Shown here piece after piece: positions 1 to 5,248 of a stretch of DNA of 5,248 nt. Location of the stretch: positions 1 through 5,248 of the forward strand of contig JABUUX010000066.1 of assembly GCA_021442965.1 (NCBI GenBank), given 5' to 3'. The position numbers and the translations under genes were made by a program. Each line of letters opens with the position of its first letter. Within the stretch, counting starts at the first letter, position 1. The notes beneath the pieces were generated by a model. The model was given only the letters and a program-made list of their open reading frames with translations. It was not told the DNA's origin and made no database searches. Origin of the DNA: Treponema sp. GTDB lineage: Bacteria; Spirochaetota; Spirochaetia; Treponematales; Treponemataceae.

Positions 1-859
1 AGTTTTTTTCCTTTATCTTTTTAAAATAAACATCTGAATCAATAGCACGAACATCCGATATAAAGAAAAGGTAATTTAAATAAGTCTCTGCATCCCTATA
101 AGAGTTGATTAATCCTTTATAGCCTTTACCCTTGCGTCCCAGAGTAATAAATGTATTTTTTGAATAGTGTTTATAAAATCTTTCTATGCAATTTAATACA
201 GCTTCCTCATGAGCATTCTTTAAAATAACAATTGTATTTCCGTCAATATAAACTTCAATTTTAGAGAAAAAAGAAAAATATTTATCAATGCATTTTTCTA
301 TAAGTGATTTATCATCGTTAGGAAAAAAATCTGAAGAACAAATCATTACAGTATATTCATCATCCGAATATTCCTCTGTATTTAAATTTCCATTTAAAAG
401 CAGATTTTTATAATATTCACGTGTTTCAAATTTTTTAGCAGTAATTGAATCTTTATGACTGTCATGTATTCTTGAAATTTCACGGCTTATAATATTCACT
501 TTTTCAACAAGCTCATCTTCATCTACTGGTTTTAGAAGATAGCCTTTAGCTCCATAATTCAACGCCTTTTGTGCATATTCAAATTGAGAAAAACCTGAAA
601 GAATAAGAAAGGAAGGCATTTCCAGATTTTGAGCTTTAGAATATGAACTTATTTCTTCTAAAACTTCTATACCGGTTTTACCCGGCATTTTAATATCCAG
701 AAGAACAAGATCCGGCCAGTACTCTTTTATTGACTGAACAGCTTCATTTCCGTTAGCTGCTTCAGTACAAACAGTAAATCCAAGAGATTCCCAGTCAACA
801 ATGCATTTGAGACCGTTTCTTATACTTTCTTCATCATCTGCAATCAAAAGTTTTAGCAT
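1..859 (-). CDS. Response regulator, YesN-like (CheY receiver domain; C-terminus beyond window)
   Basis: Reading leftward from ATG at 859-857, 286 codons run without a stop to the window edge, so the gene is partial at its 3' end. Residues 1-120 form a receiver domain: acidic pair D8/D9 in LLIADDEES, phosphoacceptor D55 in LVLLDIKMPG, S88 in LILSGFSQFEYA and K110 in GYLLKPVDEDEL. The wording of the last two motifs is typical of YesN-type regulators. Residues about 165-275 match the poorly conserved middle region of that family, ending in a segment with GLINSYRDAETYLNY (249-263) that normally precedes an AraC-type helix-turn-helix. That DNA-binding domain would lie outside the window, so the output function is inferred. 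It presumably receives phosphate from the kinase encoded just upstream, with which it overlaps by one base. Being a response regulator is near certain; the AraC-type output is likely but unseen. Confidence 0.93.
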   Translation of the reverse strand, partial: MLKLLIADDEESIRNGLKCIVDWESLGFTVCTEAANGNEAVQSIKEYWPDLVLLDIKMPGKTGIEVLEEISSYSKAQNLEMPSFLILSGFSQFEYAQKALNYGAKGYLLKPVDEDELVEKVNIISREISRIHDSHKDSITAKKFETREYYKNLLLNGNLNTEEYSDDEYTVMICSSDFFPNDDKSLIEKCIDKYFSFFSKIEVYIDGNTIVILKNAHEEAVLNCIERFYKHYSKNTFITLGRKGKGYKGLINSYRDAETYLNYLFFISDVRAIDSDVYFKKIKEKN

Positions 860-2688
860 TAACCGATCCTTGGTGCTTCTTTTGCACCTATTAACGGGAA
901 CGTAAGTTTTACTTCGGTTCCCAGACCTTCCTCTGAAGTAATAGTCATCCCATAAGAATCGCCGTAATATATTTTTATACGGGAATTTACATTCATTAAT
1001 CCTATGGAAGTTTCATAATCATCAGAAATTTTATTTTCCAAAGCATTATTAATTTCCAAAAGCTTTTCTTTCGGAATCCCACAACCATTATCTTTTACTG
1101 AGATATTCAGAAGTTTAGGACCATACTCGGGTATTTCTTCAGAAATAAGGATGTAAATAAATCCCCCCGAAACTTTTCCTTCAAGCCCGTGACTGAAAGA
1201 GTTTTCAACTAAAGGCTGAATTAAAAGAGGCAGTATGCTTATTTTCTGTACATCACATAAAGTAATTATATCATAGGAAATGCGTGAGCCAAAACGAAAA
1301 TGCTGAATATTCAGATAATTCTGTATTGCATCAAGTTCATTGTACAAAGGTACAGGTTTTCCGCTTACATTCAAGTTATATCGCAATAAAGAGGCTAATA
1401 ACTTTAACATTGTAGAAATGTCTTTTTCTCCGGCTGCCAAAGATTTCATTCTGATAGTTTCCAGAGTATTAAAAAGAAAATGAGGATTTATCTGAGTAGC
1501 CAGCATTTTATAACGGATTTCATTTGTTCTGGAAGCTATTCTTTCTTTTTCAAGGCGGTGGGTATAAACCTGATCTATTAAATACTTTACATTATTAGAC
1601 ATAAGATAAAGAGAATGATAAATCTGTTCAAACTCGTCCATTCCGCCAATTGTGTCAGGTATATTAAAATTATTTTCTACAACATTTTGAATTTCATCCC
1701 GAACCTTTCTTACACGAGTATCTATATATAGAGAATAAACACGTAGAACAATAATTGTAAGAATAATAAAAATAATAATTATAGATGCTGTCGAAATAAT
1801 AATTTTTCTGGTAGCACTAGTAAGTTCTGTACTAGGAATAATATACATAAGTGTAAAAGTAAAATTTGAATCCAAATCAGGAGAAAATTCATTTATAAGA
1901 AGTCGAGCTCTATGATTTTTCCAATACAATGGAGCAGTTTTTTCTTTTCGTCCTCGCTGAAAAACAATTTCATTCCGCAAAGCCTGAGTTTCTGCATAAG
2001 AAAGACTGTCTTCAGAACTAAAAATAATCTGATTATGATAAGCAATGGCTGTTTCATAAACTTGATTTTTTAAGATTTTTGCAATCTGTTCAGGGCTTAC
2101 GTTAATAACAAGAACACTTTTATATTCACTATCATTTCCAATAGATCGTATCAAACTTAAATAAGACTTTTTTGTAATTGAATCAATTTTATATTCCCAA
2201 AAAGACTGACCATTCAGCGACAAGGCTCTTCTATACCAGAATTCATTTTCAATCATATCTGTTGTTTTTATAATATATGAATTATCCAGAAGAGAATGAT
2301 TTTCTGTATAAATCCTGTACCCGGCAACTTCTTTATAACTTCTTAAAAAATCATCCAAAAAAGAAATATTAGTATAATCATAGTAACATTCCAGACTGTT
2401 TTTATAATTTTTTTGAAGAACATTCTGAAGCTGACGGTTTACATAAATTCGATCTGAAAAATTTTTAACCGTATCAAGCGTTTCAGAAATGGATTTTTCA
2501 GCCTGAATAAGTGATTCTTCTACTTTCTGTATTTCCCAATTTTTTAGAGTTGTATAAAGAAAGCATACAAAAATTATAGAAATAATAAGAACAGGAATAA
2601 GAAAAGCAAAAGAAAACAGAGACCTTAGACTTTTTCTTAGAGGAACCTTAATAAAAGAATTAAATAAAAAAATCTTTTCCTTTTGCAT
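859..2688 (-). CDS. Sensor histidine kinase, YesM-like (Cache-type sensor, HAMP, His_kinase, HATPase)
   Basis: A complete 609-aa membrane kinase. A basic N-terminus leads into membrane segment 1 (about 24-46). An extracytoplasmic region follows (about 47-295), whose WYRRAL, FWEYKIDS and VLVINVSPEQ patches resemble double-Cache sensors of YesM proteins. Membrane segment 2 spans about 297-316 and a HAMP-like linker about 317-370. The dimerisation/phosphoacceptor segment has QINPHFLFNTLE with the likely phosphorylated H403, diagnostic of the His_kinase (PF06580) class rather than ordinary HisKA. The ATPase domain shows an N box QPLVENSFSHG (N496), a G1 box VKDNGCGIP (531-539) and a G2 box SIGLMNVNSR (561-570). 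All catalytic motifs look intact, so the protein should be active and should phosphorylate the regulator encoded next. The start is well fixed: an in-frame TAA lies only four codons upstream (2700-2698). The ligand is unknown; sugars or other small solutes are usual for the family, but this is inference. Confidence 0.94.
   Translation of the reverse strand: MQKEKIFLFNSFIKVPLRKSLRSLFSFAFLIPVLIISIIFVCFLYTTLKNWEIQKVEESLIQAEKSISETLDTVKNFSDRIYVNRQLQNVLQKNYKNSLECYYDYTNISFLDDFLRSYKEVAGYRIYTENHSLLDNSYIIKTTDMIENEFWYRRALSLNGQSFWEYKIDSITKKSYLSLIRSIGNDSEYKSVLVINVSPEQIAKILKNQVYETAIAYHNQIIFSSEDSLSYAETQALRNEIVFQRGRKEKTAPLYWKNHRARLLINEFSPDLDSNFTFTLMYIIPSTELTSATRKIIISTASIIIIFIILTIIVLRVYSLYIDTRVRKVRDEIQNVVENNFNIPDTIGGMDEFEQIYHSLYLMSNNVKYLIDQVYTHRLEKERIASRTNEIRYKMLATQINPHFLFNTLETIRMKSLAAGEKDISTMLKLLASLLRYNLNVSGKPVPLYNELDAIQNYLNIQHFRFGSRISYDIITLCDVQKISILPLLIQPLVENSFSHGLEGKVSGGFIYILISEEIPEYGPKLLNISVKDNGCGIPKEKLLEINNALENKISDDYETSIGLMNVNSRIKIYYGDSYGMTITSEEGLGTEVKLTFPLIGAKEAPRIG
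867..871 (-). promoter_or_regulatory. Ribosome binding site of the response regulator gene
   Basis: AAGGA on the minus strand lies 7 bases upstream of the ATG at 859-857, inside the last codons of the kinase gene. It supports the chosen start. Together with the shared base in TAATG (stop 861-859, start 859-857), it indicates translational coupling of the two genes. Confidence 0.75.
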
Positions 2689-2696
2689 AAATGATA

Positions 2697-2725
2697 TTTA
2701 ATTTTACCACAAAATAATCTAAAAT
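2697..2725 (+). promoter_or_regulatory. Candidate promoter for xseA-xseB-mutL
   Basis: TTTAAT (2697-2702, 3 of 6 against TTGACA) and TAAAAT (2720-2725, 5 of 6 against TATAAT) are separated by 17 bp. The predicted transcript start, near 2732, is only a few bases before the xseA ATG at 2735. In sequence this A+T-rich, such matches arise easily by chance, so the real promoter could instead lie inside the kinase gene. Confidence 0.3.
2701..2709 (-). promoter_or_regulatory. Candidate extended -10 element for the kinase-regulator operon
   Basis: On the minus strand, TGGTAAAAT fits the extended -10 pattern TGn followed by a hexamer matching TATAAT at 5 of 6 bases. No good -35 is visible at 17-18 bp upstream (best is TTACAA, weak), which is tolerable for an extended -10. 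Transcription would start near 2694, only about six bases before the ATG. The call rests on motif match alone. Confidence 0.4.
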
Positions 2726-2734
2726 TGTAATATT

Positions 2735-3928
2735 ATGGAAATGCAAATTCCGGTTCTTTCGGTTTCAGAAATCAGCAGTCAGATTAAAGACGTTCTTCAG
2801 CAGGCATTCAGAATGGTTTGTGTAGAAGGTGAAATTTCGGGAATCAATTTTAACGGATCCGGTCATATTTATTTAACACTTAAAGATGAAGTAAGTCAGA
2901 TAAGTGTTTGTATGTGGAGAAGTTCCACAGGTAATCTTTCTTTCCGTCCTAAAAACGGAGATAAGGTTCGCTGTTATGGATATATATCTTCATATCCTCC
3001 AAGAGGAAGTTATCAACTGATAATTAATCGCATGGAAATTGCAGGTCTTGGGGATATCCTTATGATGCTGGAAATGAGAAAACAAAAACTAGCTAGGGAA
3101 GGATATTTTAATCAGGAACATAAAAAATCACTTCCTTTTCTTCCAGGAACATTAGGGGTAGTAACAAGTCCTACAGGAGCTGCTTTCCGTGATATATGCC
3201 AGACAGTAAAATCCAGAAATCCTCATATTCCAATTACACTTTTCCCCGCTATTGTTCAGGGAGACGGAGCAGCTAAAACTATATGCCGTATGATAGAAAC
3301 AGCAAATCATTACCACTTGTGCGATTTACTGATTGTTGGACGAGGGGGAGGAAGTATGGAAGATTTACTTCCCTTTAGTGATGAAAGTGTTGTAAAAGCA
3401 ATTTATAATTCAAAAATTCCAGTAATATCTGCAGTTGGTCATGAAGTAGACTGGTCTTTGGCCGATTATGCAGCCGACTATAGAGCTGCAACACCAACAC
3501 AGGCAGCAGAAATTGCAGTTCCTGTTTATACAGAATTAATACAGAAAATAAACTGGTTTAAGAATGATTTATACAACAATATTTCTCAAAATGTTCACAA
3601 TAAGATACTAATGGTTCGAAGTTTTAAGCCGGAAAATATGGAGATGCAGTTCCGCGCAATAGAACAACCAGTTTTAATGAGATTTGATTCTGCAAAACGT
3701 GAGCTTTTTGAAAACCTAGAAGACAAAATTAATGATTTAAAACAAAAAATTAAAGAACATAAAACGATAATTGAAGAAGCAAGTCCTAAAACAATTTTAA
3801 ACCGAGGATACTCTATGGTTAGAGACAAATTAACCGGACAAGTTATCAGGGATTCTTCTGTAGTGCTTTCCGGAATGGAAATAGAAATAACTCCTTCAAA
3901 AGGTAGTTTTAATGCTTTAGTAAAATAA
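2735..3928 (+). CDS. xseA: Exodeoxyribonuclease VII large subunit
   Basis: A 397-aa catalytic subunit of exonuclease VII, which degrades single-stranded DNA from both ends to short oligonucleotides in the cytoplasm. Residues about 6-100 form the N-terminal OB fold (GEISG at 32-36, SGHIYLTLKDE, FRPKNGDKV, PRGSYQL). The catalytic domain follows: GVVTSPTGAAFRDI (141-154, D153), VGRGGGSMEDL (201-211, R203), SAVGHEVDW (232-240, H236 and D239) and DYRAATPTQAAE (248-259). D153, R203, H236 and D239 align with the E. coli residues reported as needed for activity, so the enzyme should be functional. A helical, probably coiled-coil stretch (about 265-350) binds the small subunit, and PKTILNRGYSMV (351-362) is the conserved C-terminal motif. 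It is shorter than E. coli XseA (456 aa), mainly in the helical part. The start is ATG 2735 or ATG 2741; an in-frame TAA at 2720-2722 excludes ATG, GTG or TTG starts further upstream. It heads an operon with xseB and mutL. Confidence 0.97.
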   Translation: MEMQIPVLSVSEISSQIKDVLQQAFRMVCVEGEISGINFNGSGHIYLTLKDEVSQISVCMWRSSTGNLSFRPKNGDKVRCYGYISSYPPRGSYQLIINRMEIAGLGDILMMLEMRKQKLAREGYFNQEHKKSLPFLPGTLGVVTSPTGAAFRDICQTVKSRNPHIPITLFPAIVQGDGAAKTICRMIETANHYHLCDLLIVGRGGGSMEDLLPFSDESVVKAIYNSKIPVISAVGHEVDWSLADYAADYRAATPTQAAEIAVPVYTELIQKINWFKNDLYNNISQNVHNKILMVRSFKPENMEMQFRAIEQPVLMRFDSAKRELFENLEDKINDLKQKIKEHKTIIEEASPKTILNRGYSMVRDKLTGQVIRDSSVVLSGMEIEITPSKGSFNALVK

Positions 3929-3931
3929 AAC

Positions 3932-3936
3932 AGGAG
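3932..3936 (+). promoter_or_regulatory. Ribosome binding site of xseB
   Basis: A strong AGGAG lies in the 16-base gap after xseA, 8 bases before the ATG at 3945, and supports that start. It shows that this genome does use Shine-Dalgarno initiation, which makes the lack of one before xseA notable. Confidence 0.85.
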
Positions 3937-3944
3937 AATCATAT

Positions 3945-4238
3945 ATGACAAATTTTGAAGAAAAATTAAACAGACTTGAACAGCTTTCCAGTGAAATAAA
4001 ACGGTCAGACATCTCTTTAGAAGATGCACTTAAAGATTTCGAAGAAGGAATTAAACTTGCCAAAGGTCTTGAAGCAGAACTTAATAAAATTGAAGGTAAA
4101 ATTCAGATTCTTATGAACGAACCTAATCCATCCGTTCCTGAAATGAAGCCTGAACTTGATTTATTCTCTGGAGCAAATAATGAAACTGGAACAGCCGGTG
4201 CCCCAAGTCAGGGTTTAAGACAGGATTCAAACTTTTAA
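3945..4238 (+). CDS. xseB: Exodeoxyribonuclease VII small subunit
   Basis: A 97-aa small subunit that binds the XseA helical region, with several copies per large subunit in the characterised enzyme, and is needed for a stable, active complex. Residues 4-56 carry the family signature: FEEKLNRLEQLSSEI, then the SLEDALKDFEEGIKLAK segment (24-40), then a second helix ending KIEGKIQIL (48-56), giving the usual helical hairpin. The core is complete. After it, a tail of about 40 residues (58-97) is rich in P, N, G, S and acidic residues and looks disordered; many family members, such as the 80-aa E. coli protein, have shorter tails. The gene lies 16 bases after xseA and 12 before mutL, so all three should be on one transcript. 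Confidence 0.95.
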   Translation: MTNFEEKLNRLEQLSSEIKRSDISLEDALKDFEEGIKLAKGLEAELNKIEGKIQILMNEPNPSVPEMKPELDLFSGANNETGTAGAPSQGLRQDSNF

Positions 4239-4240
4239 AC

Positions 4241-4243
4241 GGA
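4241..4243 (+). promoter_or_regulatory. Weak ribosome binding site of mutL
   Basis: GGA within ACGGAAAA lies 7 bases before the mutL ATG at 4251, in the 12-base gap after xseB. The match is short, so translation of mutL may depend partly on ribosomes finishing xseB. Confidence 0.45.
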
Positions 4244-4250
4244 AAAAAAC

Positions 4251-5248
4251 ATGAGTATCAAATTTCCAGTTAAGCGCCTTAATGCAGAAACAGCCCGAAA
4301 AATTGCCGCCGGAGAAGTTATTGACAGACCTAATGCCATAGTTCGGGAATTAATGGATAATGCCATTGATTCAGGAGCAACAAACATAACTGTTGAAGTT
4401 TGTGGCGGTGGAATTGATAAAATAAGAATTGTTGATAATGGATGCGGACTTACAAAAGAAGATTTGGAAATTTGTGCTCATCCGCATTGTACAAGCAAAA
4501 TAGAAACAGACACAGACCTTTTAAATCTTTCTACACTTGGATTTAGAGGTGAAGCTTTAGCTTCAATTGCAGCGGTTTCACGACTTTCCATTATTTCTGG
4601 CGGCTGGAAAATGAGAGCTTCCATTACAGAAGATCACATAATGGAACCTTTTACCGAAACAAACGGAACAATTGTTCAAGCCGAAGGATTATTTGAAAAT
4701 TTTCCAGCCAGACGTCAGTTCTTAAAAAGACCTGCCAGCGAAGGACTTTTATGCAAAACAACATTCATTGAAAAAACGCTTCCCAGACCCGATCTTGCTT
4801 TCAGATTAATTTTAGACGGGGAAACTAAAATTGACCTTCAAAAGAACCAAACTATTATTCAACGTTTTGTTCGTTCAATGGGATTTAAAGAAAATGAAAA
4901 ACTTTTCTATGAAATTAAGGCTAATGATCCAAGCGGAAGATGGTCTTTCAAAGCAGTTTTAGGAGAACCAAGCGTTAACAGAACAAATAAAAAAGATATA
5001 AGTATTTTTGTTAATGGCAGAAAAATACAAGAATATTCTCTTGTTCAGGCTGTAGAATATGGCGGTCAGGGATTTTTTCCAAATGGAACATATCCTGTAG
5101 CTGCAGTTTTTCTTGAGATAGATCCTCATGATGTAGACTTTAATATACATCCGGCAAAGCGTGAAGCCCGGTTTAGTGATATTTCAAGCATCCATCACGG
5201 TATATCAAGTACAGTAAGGAACTTTTATAAAAACTATACAATCCAAGG
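4251..5248 (+). CDS. mutL: DNA mismatch repair protein MutL (N-terminal ATPase part; C-terminus beyond window)
   Basis: 332 codons are open to the right edge, so the gene is partial at its 3' end. MutL is the GHKL-family ATPase that couples mismatch recognition by MutS to strand incision and removal. The ATPase core is intact: IAAGEVIDRP (18-27), RELMDNAIDSGA (32-43) with catalytic E33 and metal-binding N37, IVDNGCG (60-66), HPHCTSK (77-83) and LGFRGEAL (96-103). The transducer domain contains FPARRQFLK (about 150-158) and ends with NIHPAKREARF (298-308); K303 corresponds to the conserved nucleotide-contacting lysine (K307 in E. coli). The start fits the family: IAAGE begins at residue 18 against 14 in E. 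coli. D36 (E in most homologues) and P78/C80 (usually R and A in RHATSK) are mild departures. The C-terminal dimerisation domain, and whether it has the DQHA-type endonuclease motif, are outside the window. Third gene of the xseA-xseB-mutL unit. Confidence 0.97.
   Translation, partial: MSIKFPVKRLNAETARKIAAGEVIDRPNAIVRELMDNAIDSGATNITVEVCGGGIDKIRIVDNGCGLTKEDLEICAHPHCTSKIETDTDLLNLSTLGFRGEALASIAAVSRLSIISGGWKMRASITEDHIMEPFTETNGTIVQAEGLFENFPARRQFLKRPASEGLLCKTTFIEKTLPRPDLAFRLILDGETKIDLQKNQTIIQRFVRSMGFKENEKLFYEIKANDPSGRWSFKAVLGEPSVNRTNKKDISIFVNGRKIQEYSLVQAVEYGGQGFFPNGTYPVAAVFLEIDPHDVDFNIHPAKREARFSDISSIHHGISSTVRNFYKNYTIQ

Larger units (their letters stand above)
2689..2734. promoter_or_regulatory. Divergent 46-bp intergenic promoter region
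   Basis: This spacer separates the start codons of the leftward kinase gene and the rightward xseA. It is very A+T-rich and must hold, or border on, promoters for both directions unless they lie inside the coding sequences. No Shine-Dalgarno sequence faces either gene. No clear inverted repeat suggesting a dedicated operator was seen. Confidence 0.7.

Noticed and set aside
2653..2688. Alternative downstream start for the kinase, suggested by the AAGGAAAAG just inside the gene
   Set aside because: No ATG, GTG or TTG follows in frame at a suitable distance, and the basic N-terminus before the first membrane segment is reasonable for the family. The purine run simply encodes Lys-Glu-Lys.
2741..2743. 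Second in-frame ATG of xseA as the true start, with the GGA at 2737-2739 as its ribosome binding site
   Set aside because: The GGA is only one base from this ATG, far too close to act as a Shine-Dalgarno. The start remains possible, especially for a leaderless message, but nothing favours it; it would remove just two residues.
3595..4029. 144-codon open frame on the minus strand across the end of xseA and start of xseB
   Set aside because: It lies antisense to two well-supported genes, its translation has no recognisable domain, and no ribosome binding site or separate promoter context supports it.
4959..5150. 63-codon open frame on the minus strand inside mutL
   Set aside because: It is antisense to the conserved MutL transducer domain, and its Lys, Ile, Tyr and Phe-rich composition is what a random frame in A+T-rich DNA gives.
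1..5248. A novel defence, mobile or otherwise undescribed system
   Set aside because: All long genes belong to familiar families with intact motifs. No direct or inverted repeats, integrase or transposase remnants, CRISPR-like repeats, tRNA or structured RNA candidates were seen.

Overview
The window is A+T-rich bacterial chromosome, dense with protein-coding genes. Protein style (XseA, XseB and MutL with spirochaete-like features, beside a YesM/YesN-type two-component pair) and base composition suggest a host-associated Treponema or a related spirochaete, though Firmicutes-like relatives cannot be excluded without a search. This taxonomic call is an inference from the sequence alone.

The left half (1-2688) is read leftward. 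It encodes a membrane sensor histidine kinase of the YesM/LytS-like class (complete, 609 aa) followed by its response regulator (286 codons visible, cut by the left window edge). The kinase stop codon and regulator start codon share one base (TAATG), so the two are one transcription and translation unit. In this family the kinase usually senses an extracellular solute through a Cache-type domain, and the regulator is usually an AraC-type DNA-binding protein controlling transport or catabolic genes. The targets and ligand cannot be read from this window.

The right half (2735-5248) is read rightward and carries a DNA-repair operon: xseA (exonuclease VII large subunit), xseB (small subunit) and mutL (mismatch repair ATPase, cut by the right edge). 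Gaps are 16 and 12 bases, so the three are very probably co-transcribed. The pairing makes sense because exonuclease VII is one of the exonucleases that can remove the error strand in methyl-directed mismatch repair in E. coli.

The two units diverge from a 46-bp spacer (2689-2734). Neither first gene has a Shine-Dalgarno sequence there, and stop codons close upstream in both reading frames leave almost no room for another start. Possible -10 elements lie so close to the start codons that leaderless or near-leaderless mRNAs are likely. This is the most unusual thing in the window. No RNA genes, mobile elements, CRISPR arrays, notable repeats or terminators were seen, and nothing points to an undescribed multi-gene system.
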